NCBI GenBank assembly: GCA_950097015.1
Contig: CATNEN010000001.1
Location: 1,724,001-1,788,000 of the forward strand
Source: Macrostomum hystrix
Taxonomy: Eukaryota; Platyhelminthes; Macrostomidae
Length of the DNA stretch: 64,000 nt
Direction of reading: 5' to 3'
The notes under the pieces are model-generated. The model saw only the letters and a list, made by a program, of their open reading frames with translations. It had not been told where the DNA came from and did not search any database. This document shows positions 24,901-37,335 of this stretch, piece after piece. Made by a program: the position numbers and the translations under genes. The first letter of the stretch is position 1, and each line of letters opens with the position of its first letter.

Positions 24901-27900
24901 GATCTGCTTACAAAGCAGTTTTTATTCTCGTATTTTATACTGGGCCCAATATAGACGCCAAATAATTGCGACTGATCCAAAAACTGGATACATTTGCACT
25001 AAATAAGCTCTTTAACTGGATAGGAACAGAAATCTCTAATATACTTATTTTGCTCGTATTGTTTTGCTTTTTTCTGCTTCCATAATTCAAAGTTTAGTCG
25101 TCCGTTTCTCTCGCACAGATTCGGCACTGCACAATGCGCTGCGCAGTGAGGATTCCACTATAGCGAGCGAAACGGCGACCCACGGCCTGTCTGCGCCTAC
25201 TCGAGCCTGGGTCTTTGCCGGTGAGACCTCATTCTGTCACCCCAGCCTCATTCTGTCACTCCAGCCTCATTCTGTGACTCCAGCCTCATTCTGTCACTCC
25301 AGCCTCATTCTGTGACTCCAGCCTCATTCTGTCACTCCAGCCTCATTCTGTGACTCCAGCCTCAATCTGTCACTCCAGCCTCTTTCTGTCACTCCAGCAT
25401 CATTCTGTCACTCCGGCCTCACTCTGTCACTCCAGCCTCATTCTGTCACTCCATCCATATTCTTTACTGTCACTTCAGCCTCATTCTGTCACTCCAGCCT
25501 CATTCTGTCACTCCAGCCTCATTCTGTCACTCCAGCCCCATTCTGTCACTCCAGCCTCTTTCTGTCACTCCAGCCTCTTTCTGTCACTCCAGCATCATTC
25601 TGTCACTCCAGCCTCATTCTGTCACTGCAGCCTCATTCTGTCACTCCAGCCTCATTCTGTCACTCCAGCCTCATTCTGTCACTCTAGTCTCATTCTGTGA
25701 CTCCAGCCCCATTCTGTCACTCCAGCCTCATTCAGTAATGTCACTCCATCCACATTTTGTCACTCCAGTCCCATTCTGTCCCTCTAGCCTCATTCAGTGC
25801 TGTCACTCCAGCCTCATTCTGTCACTCCAGCCTCATTCTGTCACTCCAGCCTCATTCTGTGACTCCAGCCCCATTCTGTCACTCCAGCCTCATTCTATCA
25901 CTCCAACATCATTCTGTCACTCCAGCCTGTGTCACTCCAGCCTCTTTCTGTCACTCCAGCATCATTCTGTCACTCCAGCCTCATTCTGTCACTCCAGCCC
26001 CATTCTGTCACTCCAACTTGTGTCACTCCAACATCATTTTGTCACTCCAGCCCCATTCTGTCACTCCAGCATCATTCAGTACTGTCACTCCAGCCCCATT
26101 CTGTCACTCCAGCATCATTCTGTCACTCCAACATCATTTTGTCACTCCAGCCCCATTCTGTCACTCCAGCATCATTCAGTACTGTCACTCCAGCCCCATT
26201 CTGTCACTCCAGCATCATTCAGTACTGTCTCCGGCCTCATTGTCTACTGTATCGCACAACTTAGGTGTCTCGCCGCTTTGTCTGTCCTTAACTGAGCGTA
26301 GAGCTCGTTTTCGTATGCGGCACATTTCGGACTCCTGTTAGTCTTCACTAAAGAAGTCATGGATACAAACAGTCACTAGGTTACATAACACACACATCAC
26401 ACATCCATATGGACTGCTTAAACTAACGTTTGCTCACTTTTTTCTTAGGCTTTTCTTCCAAACAACAAGGCCTCTCAAAGCTGTGAATAATTTATGAAAA
26501 TTAACTGCAAACATTCTTTGTTCTTTGTCATTTTTATACCGCTTTCTTCTTTCTTCTAAAAGCAAAGACAGCACCATCTAAGAACGAGTAGGTGTTGAGT
26601 TTTCTGCCGTCTCAAATTTGTCTCTGATTAAAAAATCAGGTTTGTCCTCCTATTGTGGTGACCTCACTCACCCGAACCGAGCACTGGGGGTCACTACTGC
26701 TTTTTCTTCCATTCAAGTTCAAGTTATTCCTGCCCCAAACAGAAGAAATCTGTGGGTGGCCTGGCAGGGCAGGTTGCATAATCGCCTCAGCCCCCCCCTA
26801 GGACTCCGCGTATTTTTAATTCAACCTGCTCAGTTTCAGTTTAGTCGTGCCGATGCCATTTTTAGTTTTTACAAACTCAGATACGAGTATTCAAGCCTTC
26901 TCGCTGTTAGTTTGAACAATAAATGGAGAACCTCGCATGGTTAGATATGAGGTATTCTATCTCCTCCATCGGGTCATGCGCAGGTGCTTCGTTTGCTTAA
27001 TTAGGACACGGCACTCCACTATCAGTCTGGTTTTCTAGATTCTTTTCTTTTTATCTTTCAGTGCCTTCAGCTGTATCGTTGGTGCTCATGCTGCTGCTTG
27101 GCGCCGGCCTCTGGCTTTTAATGCGTCGGCGATATAATAAGCGAGACAGGTGTGCATTGTTTAAATAAAGTGGAACATTTAATTCTGTTAAATAGTTACA
27201 AGCCACCCTCACTTTATATTTAAAACTGGTAGAAATAATTTCATTCCATCCCAAAAAAATTTAATTTTTAATTTGGTTCTAAAAATAGACTGCTTTCTAT
27301 TCATTGGTTGGCTCGTCTTATCTAGTAAACATTTATTCCTATCCCTCTTAGACACCCACCCCACACCAATCTGACTCCCATAGCCAGCCACCACTATTCA
27401 CTGGCCATTCCACTATTTAGCCCGCACTGCCCCAGAGCTTAAAAATCTTATTAATTTACGCTCGTATTTAACACCGCTTCCGGCAATTTAATTTTTTCAT
27501 CATCTTTTCGTGGCTAATTCTAAAAATAGACTCCTTTCTAATTTTTGACTGCCCACAGGCTTTATGTAGTAAACTATTTTCCTATCCCTCCTGAACACCC
27601 ACCTCACGCCTAGATGACTCGCATTGCCACCCACCTCACTCCGCTATCCCTGCCTTCAGCGTTTCTAAAAATAGCTACTTGGTGCTTATTGGGCTGAAAC
27701 AACCTACTTATCATTTCCTTCATTTCATTATCATCACAGAAAGCTTCGCGGTCAGTCGCTAGTCATGGAGGCCCTAGTTCATGAACAACGCTGGCAGCTG
27801 CAACGACTCCGCTGTTCTCTGATGCTACCACCAACGCCGCCGGAGCAGCAGCAGCAGCAGCAGACTTTCAGTTCTCTATTATTCGATCCCTCTTCACTAA

Positions 27901-28061
27901 ATCAATCGTCCAGTTTAGAAACCTACCTGCAACCGTCCTGCCTTGACGCCGTCTCCGGCGGTCCAGGCGCTGAGTCCGGCACCTATTATTTCACAATGAG
28001 CGCCCAGCCAATCTACGAGAGCCTAGCCGATTCGACAACCATGGGCTCGCCTTATTGTTGA
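18959..28061 (+). CDS. Single-pass type I membrane protein with Cys-rich and CUB-like ectodomain
   Basis: Seven exons: 18959-18989, 19344-19733, 20515-20928, 21812-22072, 25119-25220, 27062-27149 and 27740-28061, about 535 aa. The first five junctions are all phase 1, the last is phase 2, and every one joins in frame. Exon 1 plus the start of exon 2 gives a signal peptide (MLPWTLLILLA). Exon 2 is Cys-rich, with a CCP-like SLTCRPGY stretch. Exon 3 has a CUB-like pattern: a Cys, LTVLDLRMKISS, YFELLSE, FPIYASNVTRLRIRYRY and a final GFHPYLIRL. Exon 4 is again Cys-rich. Exon 6 encodes the membrane span (VSLVLMLLLGAGLWLL) with a following MRRRYNKR stop-transfer. Exon 7 is a tail of about 107 aa with Q-rich and Tyr-containing segments (TYYFT, PIYESL). 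It is probably a cell-surface receptor or adhesion protein. I do not recognise an orthologue. Confidence 0.72.
19755..20445. repeat. Intronic minisatellite, 25-bp unit (receptor intron 2)
   Basis: About 27 copies of a unit with GAAAGATCCCATTCTGATTC then GGTTC. It starts about 20 bp after the donor and fills the intron to about 70 bp before the next exon. Confidence 0.95.
20945..21730. repeat. Intronic minisatellite, 21-bp unit (receptor intron 3)
   Basis: About 37 copies containing GATTCGGTACTGGGATTTCC. The left part alternates two unit types (TTGCA/GTTAC versus TTCCA/GGTAC). The right part carries a TACTAGGATT variant, so there is a visible boundary between two amplification phases. Confidence 0.95.
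22085..22785. repeat. Intronic minisatellite, 33-bp unit (receptor intron 4, left)
   Basis: About 21 copies with GTGAAGAGTCTGGTAGATAG and AACAGGCAGGGAT. It starts within 15 bp of the exon 4 donor. Confidence 0.95.
23465..24230. repeat. Intronic minisatellite, 20-bp unit rich in ATCGATAA (receptor intron 4)
   Basis: About 37 copies of AATCGATAATGAATCAAGGC with increasing divergence toward the right end. Nearly every unit holds an ATCGAT palindrome. Confidence 0.95.
24570..24895 (-). mobile_element. tRNA-derived SINE, MetaSINE-like core
   Basis: On the minus strand, 24895 down to about 24815 is a tRNA head. It has GTAGCCTAGTGGTTAGGGCG (A-box region) and GGGGGTTCGATTCCCG (B box). A body follows containing TTAGCAAGACACTTAA and CACCCAGCTGTTAAATGG. 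It ends at about 24570 in an (ATT)n-like tail. The head-core-tail order is that of a tRNA SINE. The core resembles, from memory, the conserved core shared by SINEs of molluscs, cnidarians and fishes. It is inserted in intron 4 of the receptor gene, antisense to it. No target-site duplication was found by eye. Confidence 0.8.
25225..26235. repeat. Intronic minisatellite, 19-bp unit (receptor intron 5)
   Basis: About 52 copies of CATTCTGTCACTCCAGCCT with variants such as AGCATCATT and CAGTACTGT insertions. It starts immediately after the exon 5 donor. Confidence 0.95.
27280..27660. repeat. Imperfect segmental duplication in receptor intron 6
   Basis: A segment of roughly 120 bp starting TTCTAAAAATAGACTGCTTT (about 27278) recurs diverged at about 27516 (TTCTAAAAATAGACTCCTTT). 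Both copies continue with TAGTAAAC...TCCTATCCCTC and ACACCCACC. The two copies lie about 238 bp apart. Confidence 0.7.
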
Positions 28062-28399
28062 TGGCAATCTTTCCCAAGATAATTTTTGTAATGAACTGCT
28101 TTAAATCGACTATTCTGATCAAGGCACCTTACTATCGAACACGCATCGTGTACACACATTCCATACTGCTTCTTTTTAGTCTACTTAATCAATCAAAGTG
28201 GCAGTGTACGCAATGTTCTATCAAGATACTTGCTGAAATCTACTCACTTCTCAAAGTCTTGCTTTTTTTTATTAAACTTTAATTTTTACGCAAAATCACG
28301 AACACGTACACTAATGTTTTGTTTATCAAAAAACCTTGCCTATTTACCTCGCATAATCACAACGACCTTTAATAAGTTCAACGGGTGTCATCCACATAA

Positions 28400-28898
28400 C
28401 CTTCAGTACAGTACATCAACTGTCACCCACATGACCATCAGTACATCAGCTGTCACCCACATGACCATCAGTACATCAGCTGTCACCCACATGACCATCA
28501 GTACATCAGCTGTCACCCACATGACCATCAGTACATCAGCTGTCACCCACATGACCATCAGTACATCAGCTGTCACCCACATGACCATCAGTACATCAGC
28601 TGTCACCCACATGACCATCAGTACATCAGCTGTCACCCCTATGACCATCAGTACATTAGCTGTCACCCCTATGACCATCAGTACATCAGCTGTCACCCCT
28701 ATGACCATCAGTACATCAGCTGTCACCCACATGACCATCAGTACATCAGCTGTCACCTACATGACCATCAGTACATTAGCTGTCACCCCTATGACCATCA
28801 GTACATCAGCTGTCACCCCTATGACCATCAGTACATCAGCTGTCACCCCTATAACCATCAGTACATCAGCTGTCACCCACATGACCATCAGCAGTTTA
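28400..28898. repeat. Minisatellite, 30-bp unit, about 16 copies, 3' of the receptor gene
   Basis: Unit with GTCACCCACATGACCATCAG then TACATCAGCT, plus a CCCCTATG variant subset clustered to the right. It lies 340 bp beyond the stop codon and past an ATTAAA at 28270. Confidence 0.95.
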
Positions 28899-29345
28899 TA
28901 GTTCGTTCCATGGTATCCTTTCTAATTAGTACTCATTGCATTTGGTTGTTGTCTAATTGCAGCTGCAAAAACGGTAAGTCTGACTACTTATGTTCTGTTA
29001 CGAGTAGTAGTTGTGAGTTATTACTGTCCTGTAATATTTATACTGCTAAATCAATCGCCAACGAATCTGCTATATAAAATTAGCAATTCAACTTTTACTC
29101 GTGATTCCAGACTTATGCACTATTCTGCTTTGAATTTCAAAAGTAAAAAACATACTTTATCTTTTAAGTTCGTACCAACATAATAAATGCATGCAATAGC
29201 CATTAAACGCTCTTTTAAAAAGTCTAAAACTACAGTTCATGCTACTTCTTTGATAACAGTAGCATTATTAGTTTTTTTGTAACGGATAATGACATAAGAC
29301 TTTTGGAATAAAACTCATTTCTCTAATTGCTACATGCAATGATCA
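28899..29345. other. Intergenic spacer
   Basis: AT-rich. It contains TCTAATTGCAG, an 11-nt stretch, then GTAAGT at 28951-28979, a splice-site-like pair with no coding content. Nothing else was recognised. Confidence 0.5.
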
Positions 29346-29825
29346 TGGCTTCCGTTCCTGCTACGATTCCTAGTAGTTCCTGCTACGATTCCTAGTAGTT
29401 CCTGCTGCGATACCTAGTAGTTCCTTTTACGATTTCTAGTAGTTCCTTTTACGATTTCTAGTAGTTCCTGCTGCGATTTCTAGTAGTTCCTGCTGCGATT
29501 TCTAGCAGTTCCTGCTACGATTTCTAGCAGTTCCTGCTGCGATCCCTAGTAGTTCCTGCTACGATTTCAAGTAGTTCCTGCTGCGATTCCTAGTAGTTCC
29601 TGCTGCGATTCCTAGTGGTTTCTGCTACGATTCCTAGTAGTTTCTGCTACGATTCCTTCGTCAATCCTGCTACGATTCCAAGCTACTGTTCGCGCTACGA
29701 TTCCTAGTAGTTCCTGCTACGATAGCTTGTTGTTCCAGCTACGATTCCTAGTAGTTCCTGCTGCGATTCCCAGTGGTTCTGCAACGGTTCAAAGCTACTA
29801 TTCCCGCTTCGATTCTATATAATTT
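29346..29825. repeat. Minisatellite, about 22-bp unit, first block
   Basis: About 20 copies with TCCTGCTACGATTCCTAGTA. It shares its unit with the block at 30450-31235. Confidence 0.93.
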
Positions 29826-30445
29826 TCCCGGAGACAATTTTCGTTATTTGTAACAGTCAATCTGAAAAAATGCTTTTAGATTAGCAATTAGAGAAATTTC
29901 TGTGAAAAAAAGCTTGCAGCGGTGTTTTGACGAAGGTAGCACAATCAAAGAATGTTTGAACAATCGCCATTCGATAATTGGCAAATCAAGCTTTGATGGC
30001 GCATTTTAAATCTCTTTTTTATATCCCAAATTTCTGGGGGGAAAGCAGCGATTTGGCTTCGCATTTGCAAAACAAAAGACGGAAAAAGTGTTTGAAAGCG
30101 TTTGCAGACAAATTAGCGACTATAATACGCAAATCAACAAAGGCCACTAATTCCCAGGTTTAATTAGATCCAAAAATTTGTATCCACGCGAATGCAAAGC
30201 TGTTGCAATATAAGCTCCAATTTTCCACTATTTGACTGGTTTTCACAGAAAAAAATCTATTTTAGCATGCCAATTCAGGGTATTTGTATAGTAGCTAACT
30301 TAAATTTCGTTCGCGTATTGAAATGCAGGGATTTCTGTCCTGTATTTTGCGCAATTCAATCGCATATTTTAGGATTTTATAACTGCGCCACTGGCCAGGG
30401 CCATTAAAAACTTGCTTTTTTAATAGTCTTTCACATCATTTGGCC
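29826..30445. other. Spacer between two related minisatellite blocks
   Basis: AT-rich, no coding signal. Its last 65 bp (from about 30384) recur almost exactly at about 31243, just beyond the next array. Confidence 0.6.
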
Positions 30446-30449
30446 AGTA

Positions 30450-31235
30450 GCTACGGTTCTTGCAACCATTCCTGCTACGATTCCTAATGGTTCCTGCTAC
30501 GATTCCGAGTATTTCCTGCTACGATTCCTAGGGTTTCCTGCTACGATTCCTAGTAGCTACTTTTCCTTGTATTCCTTATAGTTCCCGCTAGGATTCATGG
30601 TGGTTCCTGCTACGATTCCTAATGGTTCCTGCTACGATTCCTAGTAGCTACTTTTCCTTGTATTCCTTGTAGTTCCCGCTAGGATTCATGGTGGTTCCTG
30701 CTGCGATTCCTAGTGGTTCCTGCTACGATTCCTAGTAATTCCTGCTACGATTCCTAGTAGTTCCTTTTACGATTTCTAGTAGTTCCTGCTGCGATTCATG
30801 GTTGTTTCTGCTACGATTCCTAGTGGTTCCTGCTACGATTCCTAGTAGTTCCTGCTACGATTCCTAGTAGCTACTTTTCCTTGTATTCCTTGTAGTTTCT
30901 GCTAGGATTCATGGTGGTTCCTGCTACGATTCCTAATGGTTCCTGCTACGATTCCTAATAGTTCCTGCTACGATTCCTAGGGTGTCCTGCTACGATTCCT
31001 AGTAGCTACTTTTCCTTGTATTCCTTGTAGTTCCCGCTGGGATTCATGGTGGTTCCTGCTACGATTCCTAATGGTTCCTGCTACGATTCCTAGTAATTCT
31101 TGCTACGATTCCTTGTAATTCCTGCTACGATTCCTAGTAATTCTTGCTACGATTCCTTGTAATTCCTGCTACGATTCCTAGTAATTCCTGCTACGATTCA
31201 TGGTTGTTTCTGCTACGGTTCCTAGTGGTTCCTCT
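30450..31235. repeat. Minisatellite, about 22-bp unit, second block with higher-order repeats
   Basis: Same GCTACGATTCCTAGTAGTTC-type unit as 29346-29825. A longer module holding AGCTACTTTTCCTTGTATTC and GCTAGGATTCATGGTGG appears four times, starting near 30551, 30643, 30868 and 31000. Confidence 0.93.
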
Positions 31236-32045
31236 AATTAAGTGCGCCACTGGCCAGGGCCATTAAAAATTGCTGTTTTAATAGTCTTTCAAATTATTTG
31301 GCCCACTAAAGTTGGAAAATGACTTTCAAAAAATGAAATCTTTTGTTTTAAAATGCTCGCTGTCGGCTTTTGTTTTCCATCGCAAATCAATGCCTATTAA
31401 GAAGGCAAAGTCTGTCTTGGCTGGTTATGAAGCAAAAAAACACATTTAGCATTTTGTACCTGCTCTAACTTGCCAGTCATTTAGCTAGGGACACTCGATT
31501 GACAATTCTGAGTGCGCCTCAGATGTAAGTTAAATTGTTCTCAATAAGCCATGAGTGATGACTTGTTTGACAGACTGAAATCTATACCAGCTTCTGTCTA
31601 TTTGGCAGTTCTAATTCTCATTGTTAGACAATTTCTCCCGGAACAAAGGAAGTGAAGACTCAAGAATCTGAATTTCTGAAAGATTTTTTTCCACTTTCTC
31701 TCTCATTTGGCTTCGCATTCCAACACTGTAAAAAGAGATTTTAGTCAGGCAAGTCAAGTGTGTGCCCTGCTGCTTCAAGATATTTGAGACAGAAAGTCTG
31801 ACTGACTCACTCACTCACTCACTCACGGCCAAAATTGTTCGAGTACGTTCGGAATGGGGCGAAAGTTGGGAATTTTTTTGACAAAGGAAGATTCTGAATG
31901 AAAGCTTGTCAATTTGATGCGCAGATCGCGCAAAATATACGGTGTTTTACTGAGCAGATTTTTGCCTGAGATTTTAAACTACCTAGTCTCTTATTTTTGT
32001 GATTTACTTAAATGAAATACGAACATGTATGCATTTTCCCATGCT
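31236..32045. other. Intergenic spacer
   Basis: The left end repeats the 30384-30448 segment. A short CACT tetranucleotide run (ACTCACTCACTCACTCAC) lies at about 31803-31825. No gene was recognised. Confidence 0.6.
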
Positions 32046-32049
32046 CACA

Positions 32050-33625
32050 GTCAAATCATGTTCATCCCAGATCCTTCATTCTATGATCACTGATCGATCA
32101 CACATTAAATGATCCCAGATCCCACATCCTTTGATCCCATATCCAACATTCTATGATCCCAGATCCTACATCCTATGATCCCAAATCCCACATCCTATGA
32201 TCACAGATCCCACATCCTGTGATCCCAGATCTTACATCCTTTGATCCCAGATCCTTCATTCTATGATCCCAGATCCTACATTCTATGATCCCAGATCCTA
32301 CATTCTATGATCCCAGATCCTACATTCTATGATCCCAGATCCTACATTCTATGATCCCAGATCCTTCATTCTATGATCCCAGATCCTACATTCTATGATC
32401 CCAGATCCTTCATTCTATGATCCCAGATCCTACATTCTATGATCCCAGATCCAACATTCTATGATCCCAGATCCCACATTCTATGATCCCAGATCCTACA
32501 TCCTATGATCCCAAATCCCACATCCTTTGATCACAGATCCCACATTCTATGATCCCAGATCCAACATTCTATGATCCCAGATCCTTCATTCTATGATCCC
32601 TGATCAAGCATTCTATGATCCCAGATCCAACATTCTATGATCCCAGATCCCACATTCTATGATCCCAGATCCTACATCCTATGATCCCAAATCCCACATC
32701 CTATGATCACAGATCCCACATCCTGTGACCCCAGATCCCACATCCTGTGATCCCAGATCTTACATCCTTTGATCCCAGATCCTACATTCTATGATCCCAG
32801 ATCCTTCATTCTATGATCCCAGATCTTACATTCTATGATCCCAGATCCTACATTCTATGATCCCAGATCCTACATTCTATGATCCCAGATCCTTCATTCT
32901 ATGATCCCAGATCCTTCATTATATGGTCCCAGATCCTTCATTCTATGATCCCAGATCCTACATTCTATGATCCCAGATCCCACATCCTTTGATCCCATAT
33001 CCAACATTCTATGATCCCAGATCCTTCATTCTATGATCCCAGATCCTTCATTATATGGTCCCAGATCCTTCATTCTATGATCCCAGATCCTACATTCTAT
33101 GATCCCAGATCCTACATTCTATGATCCAAGATCCTACATTCTATGATCCCAGATCCCACATTCTATGATCCCAGATCCTTCATTCTATGACCCCAGATCC
33201 TACATTCTATGACCCCAGATCCCACATTCTATGACCCCAGATCCCACATTCTATGATCCCAGATCCAACATTCTATGATCCCAGATCCTTCATTCTATGA
33301 TCCCTGATCAAGCATTCTATGATCCCAGATCCAACATTCTATGATCCCAGATCCCACATTCTATGATCCCAGATCCTACATCCTATGATCCCAAATCCCA
33401 CATCCTTTGATCACAGATCCCACATCCTGTGATCCCAGATCCCACATTCTATGATCCCAGATCCTTCATTCTATGATCCCAGATCCCTCATCATATTATC
33501 CCAGATCCCACATCCTAATGATCCCAGATCCCAGATCCTTCATTCTATGACCCCAGATCCCACATTCTATGATCCCAGATCCCACATCCTATGATCCCAG
33601 ATCCTCATTCTGTGATCCCAGAATT
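32050..33625. repeat. Minisatellite, 22-bp unit, about 70 copies
   Basis: Unit CATTCTATGATCCCAGATCC plus TA/TT/CA/AA. Variant strings (CATCCTATGATCCCAAATCC, then CATCCTTTGATCACAGATCC) recur as multi-unit blocks. It is among the longest arrays in the window and is not in any gene I can support. Confidence 0.96.
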
Positions 33626-34850
33626 TCTGAAAATCCCTAACCCTTTCACTGCCTAATAACTTTCACTTCCTCCTATTTTAAAATCCAGTTATGGCACTCT
33701 ATGAGTTGGGAGCAATTAAGGAACTCAAAACTTGTTTGACCGCTGCAACACGGTGAAATAAATGTTTCATAGACTAGGCCAATACAACTTTTCCTTTCAC
33801 CAGCCGAAAAAAAAGAAGAAAACAGGAGAAGGGGGAAGCTGCAACATGGTTGACTTGCCAGCCATTTGCCGTTCGCTTTTTGATAGTTTTTTTCTTTCTT
33901 CATTTTTCTGTCAGAACAGAGAGAGAGAGAAGCTGTGTGTGAGTGTGACTGATGATGATGTTGATGCTGCTAACCTACAACTTCTACACCTACCCCCCCA
34001 GCCTTTCTTTCACTATTATTATACAAAACTAAACGCTGCCGTCTGTATTCTCTCTGGTCTGTCTAACTTTCTAGTTTTTTCCTAGTTCTGGGGGTGGAAC
34101 ACAGTATTTCTCTGTGTATATGTGTATGTAGGAAAAGAGGGCTCGCTGGAATCTCCCGCAGACACGGTGGCGCCAACAACAACCTCCATCTTCACCTTCT
34201 AGAAGAAGCAGACACGCGCAACACACTCTAAACAGCGCCGGATGATTGCTGAAGAATCCTTCCTCCCTTCCCCCCCTATAGGCCCTTAAAAAACGAAGTG
34301 GTCATACATCTACTCTCTCTCCCTCACTCACCCTCTCTCGCTGACCCATCTGCAGTGCAAAAAAGGTGTGTCGCATTGTGTATAATTGACGTATGTGTCA
34401 ACCGGTCCGGCTGTATTGTGACAAAGCATAAATGTTTGATGTGCCTCGGACCATCCAAGTCATTGTCAGAAATAAAATTCAAAAAGTATCGCTTGCCAAA
34501 ATATTTTAAGTGCATTGCATTGTGTTTGGAGTGTAGTGGACCTGTCATATTTTTTCTGTTCTGCCTAATAATCTGTAGCTCCTTGAATCGACATGTGTGG
34601 TCCGCGGATAAGATTTCTGCAACAATTCAAGCATTGTCCTAAGAATTCTGCCGACTAAAATATTTTCAGGAAATTTCTGCAGCCTCCTAGCAGAAATATT
34701 GGCGATTCTCTGATTGACAAGTTGGCGATAAAATCTTCAGTTTTAATTTATTTGTGAAGTTGATTGTGCCATTCATGGGGATGGGAGTTTGTTAACTATT
34801 TTAAGGGCTAATGTGGGTTAATGTAAGCTGACAGAATGTGATAGGATGAT
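33626..34850. other. Gene-free stretch
   Basis: Open frames here (for example 33762-34085 and 34298-34642) show no domain, no splice-consistent context and no codon bias. I see no supported gene. Confidence 0.5.
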
Positions 34851-34854
34851 TTTA

Positions 34855-35130
34855 TGGGAATTAGGGAAATACAGATGTAGGGAGATAATATAAGAGATGT
34901 AGGGAGGGAAGATTGGAGATGTAGGGAGAGAAGACTGGAGATGTAGGGAGAGAAGACTGGAGATGTAGGGAGAGAAGATTGGAGATGTAGGGAGAGAAGA
35001 CTGGAGATGTAGGGAGAGAAGACTGGAGATGTAGGGAGAGAAGATTGGAGATGTAGGGAGGGACGATTGGAGATGTAGGGAGGGACGATTGGAGATGTAG
35101 GGAGGGAAGATTGGTGATGCAGGTAGAGCG
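34855..35130. repeat. Minisatellite, 22-bp purine-rich unit, about 12 copies
   Basis: Unit GATGTAGGGAGAGAAGACTG plus GA. One strand is nearly all purine. Confidence 0.93.
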
Positions 35131-35554
35131 GATTGGAAATAAGTAACGTAAGATAAAAGTAAAAATAAATAAATTGATCTCAAACAATCGATTTGATTTC
35201 CAGAGAAAATCAAATACACCATGTTTGATAATTGCAACTTCCCTACAATGGGTAGTGACAAAGCTTGTCTGAAATATAAGTCAGCTTTCTGAGCCGACAA
35301 GCACACTGGACCCTCTTGTTAATTTCCTGTCATGTAAGTATCTTCCATTTCACTTTTCATCAAAATTCAATTATTTGCCTGTCCTAATTTGAGTTCAATT
35401 TTCGTCAGCAACATTTTCCCGTGGCAACCTGGGTCATATCGTTTCAAGTGTGTGCTCGTGGGACGATTATTGTGTCTTTTTGGTGTTTCATTTCGTTTAG
35501 TAAGGCTTTTTGAGAACAATGCTGATTAAATGATAAAGCTACCGACATTACGGT

Positions 35555-35960
35555 AATTACCCGCATCCCAGTCATTACCCACAACCCAGTCATTACCCAA
35601 ATCCCACTCATTACCTAGAACCCAGTCATTACCCGTAGCCCAGTCATTACCCAAAAACCGGTAATTACCAACATCCTAATCATTACCCACATCCCAGCCA
35701 TTACCCATAGCCCAGTTATTACCCAAAAACCGGTCATTACCAACATCCCAGTCATTATCCATAGCCTAGTCATTATCCACACCCCAGTCATTACCCACAT
35801 CCCAGTTATTCCCCACATCCCAGTCATTATCCACACCCCAGTCATTACCCACATCCTAGTCATTACCCGTAGCCCAGTTATTACCCAAAAACCGGTCATT
35901 ACCAACATCCCAGTCATTATCCATAGCCTAGTCATTATCCACACCCCAGTCATTCATTTA
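35555..35960. repeat. Minisatellite, 18-bp unit, about 22 copies
   Basis: Unit CATTACCCACATCCCAGT with CAAAAACCGGT and ATCCATAGCC variants. A block of about 8 units appears twice within the array. Confidence 0.93.
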
Positions 35961-37335
35961 AGCCATCTGTCTGGTTTAACAATCAAGTAAGCGTCATAGA
36001 ATAGGTATTTATTTTTGTTCATTCCAACAGACAGTTCTGCTAAAGTTGTCAGTCTGTGATGACAGCGCGAATGCGCTATGACCTAAATAAGAAAACCAAG
36101 GCCTTAACAATTAAACGGAAAGTGGCCATATTCTTCTCTATGTTATAGTTTGTTAGCGATAAATGAAATGTGTGAAAACATTGAATTCGTGTGTGGCCCT
36201 CACACAGCCTACACACGCTTTCATTTAACTTCAGTTATTTATCTATAGTTCTCTTCCATTGCTTCAAACAACAAACACGCGCAGCGCATTGCTTGAAGCT
36301 TGCTTTGAAAAGACAAAGACTTCTGCTTTTATGTTAAACTGCTTCTCTACTGCTCTAACCTATACCTTTTAGCAAATATTGTTCCACACTTCAAGTTTTA
36401 TCAGTTCGTTAACTAACAAAAAAGCAGTAAAACTAAAGGGTTTAGAAGCGCGAATTCATAATTAATTATTGTCTATGGGCTTTGTCTGCACAATTGGTTT
36501 TGTTGTGATTAGCAACTTTCAAGTGGCACTTTCACCTCTATAGTTTAAGGGTGATTTGTGCCTGAACATACTAATTAATAAAAACCTTTTCATACGGTAG
36601 AATATCGATTCGAATAGTATACCATTCGACTATTCTGTTTTGATTTAGATTCAATCGATCTTATCCTAGTGTAACTATTTGTATGTAACGTTCACGAGAT
36701 CACTGATAAAATGCACATTTAGAAAAATATCAGTTTTCACACCTTTTGAATATGATTTTTTTAAAGAAAATTCACTCCGTGAGAAGTTAACAGTTCTGGG
36801 ATCTATTTAAAATATGTTTTAATTTCTGAGTAAATACTTTAAACAGTGTAACCATAGTAACAGCATGGCAACTAAATAATCAACCCACCTATTCACGTGT
36901 TTTGTCTAAACCAGTCTGAAATTAATACCACTTATCATCAAAGGTGTTCGGAACCACTTTTTTGACCTACTTGAGATAAAATTGAGTCTACCATATTGAG
37001 CACTCGAAAGCTAGTATGGGGAAAGTTAAGATGAGCCATCCCTCTCGCAGGGTGTTAAATATCCCATTGATTAAAGCGAAACAATAAACTAGTGTCTATC
37101 GTTTATTTGTAAACTGACGCGGCTTTACCTTGTGTGAGATGTTCTTCAATAGTTTTTTTGTCCGTTCTTCATTTGTTTCCTCCACACTTTCACACTCAGT
37201 TACACAAAACACTACTGTAAACTGTTCTATGTTATTCTCACTTTTCCTCTCCACTCTATCCCTATCTCCTCATCCTTTATCCCCTTCCCCTTTACCACAC
37301 TCTCCCTCTTAATCTCTTCCAATCTCTCTCAATTA
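35961..37335. other. AT-rich intergenic spacer with pyrimidine tract
   Basis: No coding segment recognised. A pyrimidine-rich run lies at about 37180-37330, next to the SINE tail. Confidence 0.6.

Noticed and set aside
26618-26944. 108-codon frame in receptor intron 5
   Set aside because: Lies between validated exons 5 and 6, with no recognisable domain.
32050-33625. CRISPR-like regular array
   Set aside because: Units are contiguous, with no unique spacers, and the genome is eukaryotic.
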